NCBI RefSeq assembly: GCF_019924045.1
Contig: NZ_JAHXBN010000018.1
Span: 434,001-498,000 of the forward strand
Source: Dyadobacter fermentans
Lineage (GTDB): Bacteria > Bacteroidota > Bacteroidia > Cytophagales > Spirosomataceae
DNA: 64,000 nucleotides
Reading direction: 5' to 3'
Shown: positions 8,733 to 16,974 of the stretch, in pieces
Layout: each line of letters begins with the position of its first letter
Numbering within the stretch: position 1 is the first letter of the stretch
Notes under the pieces: model-generated
Seen by the model: only the letters and a program-made list of their open reading frames with translations
What the model was told of the DNA's origin: nothing
Databases searched by the model: none
Translations under genes and position numbers: made by a program

Positions 8733-9526
8733 ATATATTAATTGTTGAAGATGAAAAACTGGCCGTCCGCAAGCTGACCAAGTTGCTGGAAGAAACTGCT
8801 CCCGAGTTCGCAGTGCGCGGCATTACGCCCAGCATTGCAGCGACTGTGGAGTGGATTACCACAAACCGGGCGAGCGGCCAGCCGGAGCCGGACATCATCT
8901 TTCTGGATATCGAGCTCGCCGACGGGCAAAGTTTTGAAATATTCAACCGTGTTCAGATTCAGAGTACCGTCATTTTCACCACTTCCTATGATGAATATGC
9001 GTTGCAGGCATTCAAAGTGAACAGTATCGATTATTTGCTGAAACCTGTACAACAGGAAGACCTCCAACGCGCGATCCGCAAGTACTACGATCTTGTAGCA
9101 CCCGGGAAAGCCAACCCCGCAGCCGCGCCGCCGCTGAACCTGGAAGTTATTTTGAAGAGCCTGCATTTGCAATCGCCTGTGCCCGGGTACCGAAAGCGTT
9201 TCCTCGTTAAGCAAGGCGCCCGTCTGCTATCGATCGAAACGTCGGAAATTGCCTATTTCTACATCGACAATGGCCTGACATTTTTCAAAAACTACCTGGG
9301 ACAGAAGTTTGTAGTGGATTACAAAATGGATGAACTCGACGAATTTCTCGATCCCGACCGCTTTTTCCGGGTCAACCGGGCGCTCATTGTCACACACCAG
9401 GCCGTGGCGCAAATGCAGCCATACTATAATCACCGGCTGGCGCTGACGCTGCACCCGGCACTCGACAAGGAAACGATCGTAAGCCGCGAACGAGCCCACG
9501 ACTTCAAGGTCTGGATGGGAAAATAA
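8729..9526 (+). CDS. LytTR response regulator
   Basis: A 265-residue regulator: receiver domain at 1-115 with acidic pocket VEDE, phosphorylation site Asp60 (IIFLDIELADG), the conserved TTS at 84-86 and Lys105 (LLKP); then a linker with alanine/proline residues and a LytTR DNA-binding domain at about 160-260 (KRFLVKQGARLLSIETSEIA, then RFFRVNRALIV). It is the expected output protein of the two kinases upstream. The ATGA overlap with the kinase supports one operon of three genes. The stop is followed 7 bases later by the convergent stop of the sigma factor gene. Confidence 0.93.
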   Translation: MNILIVEDEKLAVRKLTKLLEETAPEFAVRGITPSIAATVEWITTNRASGQPEPDIIFLDIELADGQSFEIFNRVQIQSTVIFTTSYDEYALQAFKVNSIDYLLKPVQQEDLQRAIRKYYDLVAPGKANPAAAPPLNLEVILKSLHLQSPVPGYRKRFLVKQGARLLSIETSEIAYFYIDNGLTFFKNYLGQKFVVDYKMDELDEFLDPDRFFRVNRALIVTHQAVAQMQPYYNHRLALTLHPALDKETIVSRERAHDFKVWMGK

Positions 9527-9533
9527 GGAGGTT

Positions 9534-10133
9534 TTAGAATGATAGCATCGCGTACTGCCCGGCAAGTTCCGGGTAGTGCACAATAATCGCCTCCTGTAAC
9601 TGCGCCCGCGCACGAGCGTACTGCGAGCGCACGGTAGCTTCGTTGATTTCCAGCATAGTGGCAATCTCCTTATGGCTATAACCGTCGACGGCGTACATGA
9701 GGAACACCGTTTTGTAGATCGGTTTCAGTTCGTGAATGAGCTGCATAATTTCACCTGCGGTGATTTCGGAAACCGCGTCGTCGGCAATGCCCGGTTCGGG
9801 GATTTCGTCGAACGCTGTGCGGGCGGCATAATGCTTTTTGTTCCTTCTGAAATAGCTGATCGCATTGTTGACCATCACCGTCCGCAGCCACGCCTTGAAA
9901 GGCTGCTCGGGATCATACCTTTCCAGATTATTGAAAACCTTGAAAAAACCTTCATTGAGCACTTCCTCCGCTTCTTCCGGCGAATAGGTATACCGAAGGC
10001 AAATGCTCTTGGCATAACCGAAGTACTTTTTGAACAAAATATGCTGAGCCTGACTGTTCCCCGCAATGCACGCCGCGATGACCGAGCGGAAGTCGTTCGG
10101 ATCGAAAATGATTTTATTCAGGAATTTGAGCAT
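9534..10133 (-). CDS. ECF-type sigma-70 family RNA polymerase sigma factor
   Basis: A 199-residue sigma factor. Region 2 (SICLRYTYSPEEAEEVLNEG, FKVFNNLERYDPEQPFKAWL, VMVNNAISYFRRNKK) and region 4 (LKPIYKTVFLMYAVDGYSHKE, TVRSQYARARAQLQE) are both intact. It drives transcription of a limited set of genes; no anti-sigma gene (FecR or zinc-finger type) is adjacent, so its control may depend on expression. It converges on the LytTR operon and diverges from the next LytS kinase. Confidence 0.9.
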   Translation of the reverse strand: MLKFLNKIIFDPNDFRSVIAACIAGNSQAQHILFKKYFGYAKSICLRYTYSPEEAEEVLNEGFFKVFNNLERYDPEQPFKAWLRTVMVNNAISYFRRNKKHYAARTAFDEIPEPGIADDAVSEITAGEIMQLIHELKPIYKTVFLMYAVDGYSHKEIATMLEINEATVRSQYARARAQLQEAIIVHYPELAGQYAMLSF

Positions 10134-10436
10134 AGTTTCTTACTTTTCAATGGATCATCCAGCGGGTCTACCTGTCGTTGCCGGGACTCCCATCGGGGAC
10201 TCCTCAATGCAAAGAGAATTGATGTAAACCGCGAATAAAAACCGCTTGGACGGATAGACCGAAAGTGTAGCTGAATGGCCCGTTTTTCCCGACAAACCGA
10301 CCGGACGAAAAGGCATTTCTGCGGATATGTCGGCCTGTCGCCAAAGAGTGGCCCTTTAACCGGCAAAAGCCGCGATACGTCGAAACACCTTTTCGGCATT
10401 GTTAATTACCAGAATTTGACTGCTATTTTTACGGCA
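10134..10436. other. Gap between divergent sigma and kinase genes
   Basis: About 300 bases with no open frame I would accept and no clear promoter box, long repeat or RNA gene. An AT-rich stretch just before the kinase start (GTTAATTACC, then TATTTTTA at 10424-10431) may be promoter DNA, but the match to consensus is partial and too close to the ATG for a normal leader. Confidence 0.4.
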
Positions 10437-11510
10437 ATGACGAGAGAAAACACAAAAGGCGGTGTAGTGGTCGCGATGCATTTGCTTGCATGGGCATTGC
10501 TCGGCTTTGTGCTTGTATTTTACCAGCCATTGTCGTGGGGCGTGAGCCTGCCTGCCGTATTTTGGGTAAAACAATTCCTGAATTTCGGCCTGCTGGTTGC
10601 GCTGTTCTACTTCAACTCCCATTACCTTGTCCCGAATTACCTGCTGAAAAACAGGATTTTCATATTCATCCTGTGCGTGATCGCATTGGTGATATTCATG
10701 TTGGCAATCAGCAAAATAGCCGACCAGCAACTTGAAATCCGCAGGCACATGGAGCACATTATGCCCCGCCCGAGGCACCGTGGCGGCCCTCCCAAGCCCC
10801 GGCACATCATCGATGCTATCCTGCTGATGACGACACTTCTGGTAATCGGTGTCAGTACCAGTATGGCCGTGATCCAGCGCTGGCAGGCCGACGCACGCCT
10901 GCGCGACGCGGTCGAGAAGCAGAACATTACCTCCGAACTCGCATTGCTGAAGGCACAGATCAACCCGCATTTCTTCTTCAATACACTCAATAATATATAC
11001 GCGCTGTCGTACACCAACGTCGAGGAATCCCGCGAGGCCACGCTTACGCTCTCGCGCATGATGCGTTACCTGCTCTATGAAACGCAGCAGGATGTGGCCC
11101 CGCTCAGCCGCGAGTTCGCGTTTATCGACGACTACATCGAACTGATGAAACTGCGCGTGCAGAGCAGCAGCAATGTGCAATACACCCGCGACGAGCCGGT
11201 ACCCGACTACCCCATTGCCCCGATGCTGTTGCTGCCGTTCATTGAAAATGCATTTAAACATGGTATTAACGCTTCGCAAGAGTCCGAAATCAGGATCCAG
11301 GCTGGATTATCCAACGGAGCATTGAAGCTTCACGTAGAAAACCATATTTTCCTGGCGCAGAACGTCGCAGGAGCGGAAAGCGGGGGCATCGGTCTGAGCA
11401 ATACCCGCCGGCGCCTCGACCTTTTGTATCCCGAGAAGCACCACCTGGAAATCCATACCGACGAACGCGCGAACACTTATACCGTAGACCTGACCATCAA
11501 CCTGACGTAA
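10437..11510 (+). CDS. LytS-type sensor histidine kinase
   Basis: About 357 residues from the ATG at 10437; an in-frame start at 10275 adds basic residues unlike this family. Four membrane segments fill residues 10-150, with a histidine/proline/arginine-rich cytoplasmic or periplasmic loop (HIMPRPRHRGGPPKPRH) between the third and fourth. That loop could bind metal, which is inference. The kinase part has KAQINPHFFFNTLNNIYAL (phospho-acceptor His), a normal N-box PFIENAFKHG and a GGIGLSNTRRRLDLLY glycine motif, so it looks active. A LytTR regulator follows 12 bases after the stop. Confidence 0.92.
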   Translation: MTRENTKGGVVVAMHLLAWALLGFVLVFYQPLSWGVSLPAVFWVKQFLNFGLLVALFYFNSHYLVPNYLLKNRIFIFILCVIALVIFMLAISKIADQQLEIRRHMEHIMPRPRHRGGPPKPRHIIDAILLMTTLLVIGVSTSMAVIQRWQADARLRDAVEKQNITSELALLKAQINPHFFFNTLNNIYALSYTNVEESREATLTLSRMMRYLLYETQQDVAPLSREFAFIDDYIELMKLRVQSSSNVQYTRDEPVPDYPIAPMLLLPFIENAFKHGINASQESEIRIQAGLSNGALKLHVENHIFLAQNVAGAESGGIGLSNTRRRLDLLYPEKHHLEIHTDERANTYTVDLTINLT

Positions 11511-11522
11511 ACCAAACCAAGC

Positions 11523-12251
11523 ATGACCCTGAATTGCATTACCGTCGACGACGAACCGCTCGCATTGGGCCTTGTGAGCTCATTTGTAGAGCAAACGCCA
11601 TTCCTGCATTTGCACGGCCGGTATATCAATGCGCTGGACGCGCTGGAAGTGATTACAAAGGAAAACATCCATTTGGTTTACCTGGATATTCAAATGCCCG
11701 AGCTCACGGGCATGGAGCTGGCCAAAGTGCTCAGCCAGGCGCCGGACACGAAAACCCGTATCGTGTTTACAACGGCATACAACCAGTTCGCCGTGCAGGG
11801 ATATGAGGTGGATGCCCTGGGTTATCTGCTCAAACCGTTCGGTTATAACCAGTTCCTCGCGACAGCCATGAAGGCCAAGAAATACTTCGAAAACCTGCGC
11901 GAAGGTTTGAACGAACCCGAACTCGATTCGGGCGAAAATTATCTGTTCGTCAAATCGGACTACAAGCTGGTACGCATCGATTTCGACGCCATTCTGTTCA
12001 TCGAATCATTCAAGGATTACGTCAAAATCCATCAGGCCAACGGCAGCCCGGTGGTGTCGCATAGCAGCCTCAAAGCGGTTGAAGAAAAGCTACCTTCCGG
12101 CAAATTCATCCGCATACACCGTTCATTCATCGTAGCCGTGGGAAAGGTGGATTCGATCAGCAAAAGTGCCGTCCACATCGGCAGCGTGGATATTCCGGTC
12201 GGGGATCTTTACAAGGATGCGTTCAAGGAGTTGCTGGCGAAGTGGCAATAA
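11523..12251 (+). CDS. LytTR response regulator
   Basis: A 242-residue protein of the AgrA/LytR group: receiver domain with VDDEP, phosphorylation site Asp55 (LVYLDIQMPELTG), TTA and LLKPF, followed by a LytTR domain (NYLFVKSDYKLVRIDFDAIL, then FIRIHRSFIVAVGKVDSI). It pairs with the kinase 12 bases upstream. The target genes cannot be read from the sequence. Confidence 0.93.
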   Translation: MTLNCITVDDEPLALGLVSSFVEQTPFLHLHGRYINALDALEVITKENIHLVYLDIQMPELTGMELAKVLSQAPDTKTRIVFTTAYNQFAVQGYEVDALGYLLKPFGYNQFLATAMKAKKYFENLREGLNEPELDSGENYLFVKSDYKLVRIDFDAILFIESFKDYVKIHQANGSPVVSHSSLKAVEEKLPSGKFIRIHRSFIVAVGKVDSISKSAVHIGSVDIPVGDLYKDAFKELLAKWQ

Positions 12252-12257
12252 GGCATT

Positions 12258-13205
12258 TCAGAACTTGTGCGTAAAAGCCAACGCCACGCCCGACCCACCA
12301 TTGGCGTCCGGGAAACTGCGGATGTCCCAGGCGGAGCGTCGTGAAATGGGTCGGTTGTTTACTGCCAGGTTCCAGATGCTCAACCCGATACTCAGAGAGC
12401 CCAGGCCCATATTCACCATCGACACATTCCTTTGGGTTCTGCTCGCGTACCAGGTTCCGCTGGCAGCGTCCACCTGATTTTTACGATTTAAACCGACGAC
12501 TCCCGCAATGAACTGCCCGGCCCCGCCCGCAATTCCCAGCACAGGCGTGGCGTTCGTCCGGCTTCCTCGACCTACCTCCATCGCATTAATCACGGAACAC
12601 GTCCCATTAAGGCCGATCAACACGGAAGAAGTGATCGCATATGCTGGTCTGATCTCGGGTTTGTAGCCCGGTATATAGGTGTAACCCGGCTGGATCATCG
12701 CGCACTCCACCTTACTCAGGCCGCTTTGAGCGATCCATTCGTCTACTTTACGGTCATTCATTGCCAGGATTGTGTCATACTTATGCCTGCTGTTGATATC
12801 TTCGGCCACTGCTCGTCCGGCTGTTTGTTCGATGAGATAGCCCACCGCGCAAATAGTGCCGTTCCGATCGATGAAGCAAGGCTTGCGCTCGTTACGCTCG
12901 TAGTTCTTGGGAAACAAGCCCGCCGACCGGTAATCACGCAAAAGGTCGAGCAAATGCATCCGCTTGCTGCGCATTTGGGCTGATAGCTGCGATACATCGC
13001 GCTTTCTCAGCACTTTTTCCGCATATTCGAGATGCGCGGCAATGCGAACCTGGTCGTCGGTATCCGCATTCGGAAGTGTCCCGTACTTCATCTCGAAGCT
13101 AACATCGCCGATGATCGGGTTGATCGTCCCGTCCGCGCTCCGGCGCTCCATCCACACGCACAGGAACAAAAGTGAAGCAAAAGCAGTGGTAACAAATGTC
13201 TTCAT
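12258..13205 (-). CDS. Exported protein of unknown function
   Basis: About 315 residues from the ATG at 13205 (MKTFVTTAFASLLFLCVWM looks like a signal peptide); an upstream start at 13388 would add 61 cysteine- and arginine-rich residues with no counterpart. A middle section carries a compact motif, KPCFIDRNGTICAVGYLI, with two cysteines that I have seen in exported proteins of several bacterial groups but cannot name. The C-terminal third is glycine/alanine-rich with two or three weakly hydrophobic stretches. No function is proposed. Confidence 0.65.
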   Translation of the reverse strand: MKTFVTTAFASLLFLCVWMERRSADGTINPIIGDVSFEMKYGTLPNADTDDQVRIAAHLEYAEKVLRKRDVSQLSAQMRSKRMHLLDLLRDYRSAGLFPKNYERNERKPCFIDRNGTICAVGYLIEQTAGRAVAEDINSRHKYDTILAMNDRKVDEWIAQSGLSKVECAMIQPGYTYIPGYKPEIRPAYAITSSVLIGLNGTCSVINAMEVGRGSRTNATPVLGIAGGAGQFIAGVVGLNRKNQVDAASGTWYASRTQRNVSMVNMGLGSLSIGLSIWNLAVNNRPISRRSAWDIRSFPDANGGSGVALAFTHKF

Positions 13206-13283
13206 GGCAGCGGTATTTAGTGGTGGTCTCATTCGCTTGCATCGACAAGAATCCGGGTGGACAGCGTTGCACGGACGCAGTTT

Positions 13284-13413
13284 AATGAGTGAATTTTGAA
13301 TGATTGAATAAATAGTCAAGTATGGTGAGATATGGTTTGGAATGTTTAAGCAACTCCCGACGACGAATGACCTCCTGAGTAATTGCATTCAGTCATTCAA
13401 AAATCCATTCATT
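13284..13413. repeat. AATGATTGAAT-word inverted repeat
   Basis: In the gap between two minus-strand genes, an arm at 13284-13310 (TGAATTTTGAATGATTGAAT core) is mirrored by a near-complementary arm at 13385-13413 (reverse complement core TGGATTTTTGAATGACTGAAT). The arms flank 74 bases of other sequence. The same words recur at 48954-49185, so this is a repeated element rather than chance. Confidence 0.6.
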
Positions 13414-13454
13414 GAGCCCGGAGCGCCTGACGACCGACCATCGACCGTCAGCGG

Positions 13455-14132
13455 TCAAAACGTCAGCCCCGCCGTTACCTGAATAGTCCTTACCGTGGGA
13501 ATGGTGTATTCCACACCCGAAACTGGCTCGTAAATGGTCTCCTTTTTCTTTAATAATTGCAGCACCCTGACGGTAACGGGAATGGTTACCTTCCCGACAT
13601 CCACCTGCACACCTGCGCTCATCAGCGCTGAAAATCTATGATCGTTATTAGATACGGTCTCCCAGTCGCCTCCGAAATCGTAACATCCGGCATTGTCACA
13701 AATCGTACTTTTGAAGTACCAACGACTCCATGCATTCCAAACACTCCCGATTTCGGCAAATGGACGGACCTTACCGCCTGTAATGGTATATCTAACCAGC
13801 AGCGGCAAGTTGATAGTCCTGGTTTTGGATTTGGATTTTGAATAAGATTCCGTCCCTTTGGTACCAAATTCGGTCGAGCTTCTGGATGCGCCGAAATACG
13901 GCTGGAAATGCAGTGACCAACCTTTGGGAGAATTTTGCAAACTATAACCGATGTCTGCGCCTGTCATAAGGCCCGTAACTGCATCAAAATTGGCTGATTT
14001 AGGTACGTAAATGGTAAAGTTTGGCCCGGCCATAGCACCGAAATGCCACCGCCGGAACGTGTCCGCAGACTGGCCGCTTGCAACCGTTTGCAATATGATA
14101 ATCCATGTGATAGTGAACGAAAACTGTTTCAT
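13455..14132 (-). CDS. Porin-family outer-membrane beta-barrel protein
   Basis: A 225-residue protein with a signal peptide (MKQFSFTITWIIILQTVASG) and alternating hydrophobic strands such as WHFGAMAGPNFTIYV and GWSLHFQPYFGASRSS, ending in an aromatic-terminated strand TIQVTAGLTF. This is the pattern of small PorT/OMP_b-brl_2 barrels of Bacteroidota. The protein at 14615-15298 is a paralogue; the two flank a VOC gene. Length fits an eight-stranded barrel. Cargo or function unknown. Confidence 0.8.
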   Translation of the reverse strand: MKQFSFTITWIIILQTVASGQSADTFRRWHFGAMAGPNFTIYVPKSANFDAVTGLMTGADIGYSLQNSPKGWSLHFQPYFGASRSSTEFGTKGTESYSKSKSKTRTINLPLLVRYTITGGKVRPFAEIGSVWNAWSRWYFKSTICDNAGCYDFGGDWETVSNNDHRFSALMSAGVQVDVGKVTIPVTVRVLQLLKKKETIYEPVSGVEYTIPTVRTIQVTAGLTF

Positions 14133-14235
14133 GGCTATGTGGGACTTAGTTGTAACCTACTGACACTTAAATTTAACTATTTGTTGCATCGGAAAAATGT
14201 CTGAATTTTTATATTTTCTCAGAAACTAGACCGCC

Positions 14236-14607
14236 ATGGCATTCACTATCAAACAAATCACTCCGTTACTCCTCGTCTCGAACCTCGAAGAGGCTATTGC
14301 ATTCTATGTGCAGCAGTTAGGCTTCACCCTCGCATTTACTTACGAAGATTTTTACGCGGGCATTGAAAAGAACGGACATCCGATCCATTTGAAAACAGAT
14401 TACCGGGAAACGGAAGACAGGCCTTCAAGAAGCAATAATGACGAACTCGACCTGGTTTTCGCCGTGGATAACGTGGCCGGGGTGTTTGAAGAAATCACAA
14501 AAACTAATGTCGAAATCATCCAGCCGCTGCGGGAAATGCCGTACGGGACAGAGTTCTATATCGCTGATCCGGACGGCCATGTGCTTGCGTTTGTGGGAGC
14601 TGCTTAG
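14236..14607 (+). CDS. VOC-family (glyoxalase/bleomycin-resistance fold) protein
   Basis: A 123-residue single-domain protein beginning with the typical NLEEAIAFYVQQLGF strand-helix and ending FYIADPDGHVLAFVG, where the last acidic/histidine residues can ligate metal. Substrate cannot be inferred: members include glyoxalase I, dioxygenases and antibiotic-binding proteins. It is transcribed between, and opposite to, two paralogous outer-membrane barrel genes and shares no obvious operon. A tentative TATATTTT box lies about 20 bases before the start. Confidence 0.85.
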   Translation: MAFTIKQITPLLLVSNLEEAIAFYVQQLGFTLAFTYEDFYAGIEKNGHPIHLKTDYRETEDRPSRSNNDELDLVFAVDNVAGVFEEITKTNVEIIQPLREMPYGTEFYIADPDGHVLAFVGAA

Positions 14608-14614
14608 TGAATAC

Positions 14615-15298
14615 TCACAAAGAAAACCCGGCCGTTACCTGTATAAATTTGGTTCTAAGGTTGGAAGGAACCCGGGTCAGGCCCAGGTCGTCGGAGACTT
14701 TGGGTTTCAGGAAGGTGTCGACAAGCCGTACGCTGAGCGGGATAGTGATTTTCCCCGCGTCTACCTCCACGCCAACACCTGCCAGAATGCCTACTTTGTC
14801 TTTATTCGCTACATTTTGAATACTCTCTCCACCGCTCACTCCGTTACACGATATAATGCCGCAGATCGTACCCGACCTCCGGACGAAAAGCGCCGTTCTG
14901 AACCTGAAATTGAACCCGAATTCCACAAATGGCCTGACCGCACCTGTGGGTAAGGTATAACGGAAGGAAAGCGGCAAATGGATCGCCTCCCATTTCCACT
15001 TCGATTCAACATAGTATGGGCCGTTCTTCCTGCCATCGGTTTCTGTCTTTTTAAAAGTGGTAAAACCGGGCTGAAAATGCAGCGAGGGGCCGGATTTGCG
15101 ATCTTCAAAATAGTAGCCGAGATCCGCGGCAACCAACAGCCCCGAGGCCGACTGCATTTTGCTGTTGTCGTATATTTTTCCCGCCACAGGAAGCCCGGCC
15201 AACACGCCGAATCTCCACGGTCTGTCCGGTTTAACCCCCTGACCATGTACGTGGCCGGTTAAAATAGCGAGACATAAGAAGCTGTAAAATGTCTTCAT
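14615..15298 (-). CDS. Porin-family outer-membrane beta-barrel protein (paralogue)
   Basis: About 227 residues from the ATG at 15298 (signal peptide MKTFYSFLCLAILTGHVHG); a longer in-frame start at 15343 lacks a proper signal. Strands such as WRFGVLAGLPVAGKIYD, GPSLHFQPGFTTFKK and RPFVEFGFNFRF parallel those of the gene at 13455, including the GPSLHF/GWSLHF pair and the final IQVTAGFSL strand. The two are diverged duplicates. Its stop lies only 7 bases from the stop of the convergent VOC gene. Confidence 0.8.
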   Translation of the reverse strand: MKTFYSFLCLAILTGHVHGQGVKPDRPWRFGVLAGLPVAGKIYDNSKMQSASGLLVAADLGYYFEDRKSGPSLHFQPGFTTFKKTETDGRKNGPYYVESKWKWEAIHLPLSFRYTLPTGAVRPFVEFGFNFRFRTALFVRRSGTICGIISCNGVSGGESIQNVANKDKVGILAGVGVEVDAGKITIPLSVRLVDTFLKPKVSDDLGLTRVPSNLRTKFIQVTAGFSL

Positions 15299-15455
15299 AG
15301 GATTGATTTTATTTGTAACCAAAAGACATTTAACTAAAAACATTGGTTGTACGGCAACAATAATATATAGTACTTTTTTAGCCGTAACTACCCGTCACAA
15401 TCCCGAAAAAGGGCGCCCTCCTTCGAAGACGCCCAAAACCGCTTTAAATGGCAGG

Positions 15456-16358
15456 TTAATACTGCGTCGCGAACGCTTCCAGTTCTGCGAGCAATCCTTC
15501 CAATCTGGCAATTTCGGTAGCGGTCAGCCGCACCAGCGGACTTCGCAAACCGCCCGCTTCCATCCCCAGAATTTCCAGCCCGGCTGCGACAGTCCTTGGC
15601 AAACCTTTCGAGGTGATGAATTCCAGCAACTCCTGCTGACGATAGAAAATGTCCCGTGCATTGTTGAGATCATTCGCTTGAATGGCATTGTACAAAGCCA
15701 AATTCAGATGCGGGATCAGGTTCGGAGCGGCGGTGCACCAGCCTACCGCACCAGCCGAGAATGCGGCCAGCGCCAACGGGTTGGAGCCGTTGAAAAAGGC
15801 TACTTCCCCTCCCAACACGCGACGCAGGTAATGCATTCGCTGCACATCGCCGGTGCTTTCCTTGATCATCGTTACATTCGGGATTTCGAGCAGACGTTTC
15901 AGCAACGCGGGCGACATGTCGATACCGCTCGTGGCCGGGTTATTATAGGCCATAATGGGAATGGAAATGGCGTCGGCCACTTTGCGGTAATGCGCGAAGA
16001 TCTCGTCATCGGTCAGTTTCCAATAGCTCATCGGAATAATCATTACCGCCGCCGCGCCGGCCTTCTCGGCGAAACGTGCGTGGTAAATGGTGCGTTCGGT
16101 GGTGAGATTGGAGACACCCGCCACGATGGGTACCCGGCCGGCGACTACTTCAACTGTCGCTTCAACGACTGCTTCTTTTTCCTCGTCGCTCAGGTACGGT
16201 AGTACGCCGGTGCTCCCCAGCGGGGCAACAGCATGTGACCCGGATGTTACCAGCCTGTCGGTGAGTTTTTTAAACAAATGAATATCCACTTTTTCCTCCG
16301 CATCGAACGGTGTGATGGGATAGGCAATGACGCCCCTTAAAGTTTCCAATTTGCTCAT
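15456..16358 (-). CDS. Dihydrodipicolinate synthase / N-acetylneuraminate lyase family protein
   Basis: A 300-residue TIM-barrel class I aldolase. The Schiff-base lysine is Lys166 in TMIKESTG, the proton-relay tyrosine Tyr138 in IMAYNNPATSG, and the carboxylate-binding motif is GSTGVLP at 48-54. The substrate is probably a 2-keto acid, but lysine-biosynthetic DapA enzymes normally read GTTGE here, and GSTGV plus the cupin partner argues for a catabolic aldolase or dehydratase. It lies 53 bases downstream of the cupin gene in the same direction, so they likely form one transcript under the divergent MocR regulator. Confidence 0.85.
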   Translation of the reverse strand: MSKLETLRGVIAYPITPFDAEEKVDIHLFKKLTDRLVTSGSHAVAPLGSTGVLPYLSDEEKEAVVEATVEVVAGRVPIVAGVSNLTTERTIYHARFAEKAGAAAVMIIPMSYWKLTDDEIFAHYRKVADAISIPIMAYNNPATSGIDMSPALLKRLLEIPNVTMIKESTGDVQRMHYLRRVLGGEVAFFNGSNPLALAAFSAGAVGWCTAAPNLIPHLNLALYNAIQANDLNNARDIFYRQQELLEFITSKGLPRTVAAGLEILGMEAGGLRSPLVRLTATEIARLEGLLAELEAFATQY

Positions 16359-16411
16359 TCAGTTTATAATAATTTATATTTCAATTATTTAACCCTAATA
16401 CATTAAACTAC

Positions 16412-16873
16412 TTAAAGGTCGCGACCTTCTTCCTCGCGGAGCGCTACGCCCAGGTTTTGAAGCTGCGGCGCATTCTCGCAGGCCAGGTAACGGGCAGGCT
16501 CGGCGTCGCTCAGGTTCTGATGACGGTGCCATGCCCAACTCGGAATGTAAACCGCGTCGCCGGCCTGCCATTCCACACGTTCCCCCTCCACTTCGGTGTA
16601 GCCCTTTCCTTCGAGCACATACAACACGGTTTCATAGGTGTGGCGGTGGCGGTTGGTGAGCTGGCCGGGCAACAGGCCGCCGACCGTCATGCTTACATTT
16701 TTGGTGGGCAGGTCGACGAAGAATACCGGGTGCTTTCTTTCGGTCGAAAACTGGTTGTGCTCGCCCGCTTGCTCCACATTGCGATGAATGAGTTTTTCGG
16801 GTTTCACATACACGGGACGCGCGAAGGTCTGGTGAAAATCCTTGGAGCTGAATTGCTGTGTTTTTGCTTCCAT
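16412..16873 (-). CDS. Cupin-domain protein
   Basis: About 153 residues from the ATG at 16873 (an upstream start at 16915 overlaps the promoter region). A single cupin barrel carries the metal motif NRHRHTYETVLYVLEGKGY and the second motif GDAVYIPSWAWHRHQN, whose histidines could hold one divalent metal. The spacing resembles gentisate 1,2-dioxygenase-like or isomerase cupins, but the substrate is unknown. It forms an apparent operon with the DapA-family aldolase and is divergent from a MocR regulator, which fits a small catabolic unit. Confidence 0.8.
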   Translation of the reverse strand: MEAKTQQFSSKDFHQTFARPVYVKPEKLIHRNVEQAGEHNQFSTERKHPVFFVDLPTKNVSMTVGGLLPGQLTNRHRHTYETVLYVLEGKGYTEVEGERVEWQAGDAVYIPSWAWHRHQNLSDAEPARYLACENAPQLQNLGVALREEEGRDL

Positions 16874-16900
16874 GGTTCCTAAATTTTTGGGTGTTGCTGC

Positions 16901-16931
16901 ACGATTGCGATACAAAACAATCGTATCTTTG
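16901..16931. promoter_or_regulatory. Divergent promoter/operator for the MocR and cupin genes
   Basis: A perfect inverted repeat ACGATTG (16901-16907) / CAATCGT (16918-16924) with a 10-base spacer overlaps an exact Bacteroidota -7 box TATCTTTG (16924-16931) for the MocR gene; a TTG at 16905-16907 can be its -33 element, spaced slightly short at 16 bases. An inner pair GATAC/GTATC partly nests in the same sites. The layout fits a MocR operator that controls both its own gene and the divergent cupin-aldolase transcript. Confidence 0.55.
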
Positions 16932-16974
16932 GACTAGCTTACTGGTTCAGAATTTACAAAAACAAGTAGTCCAG

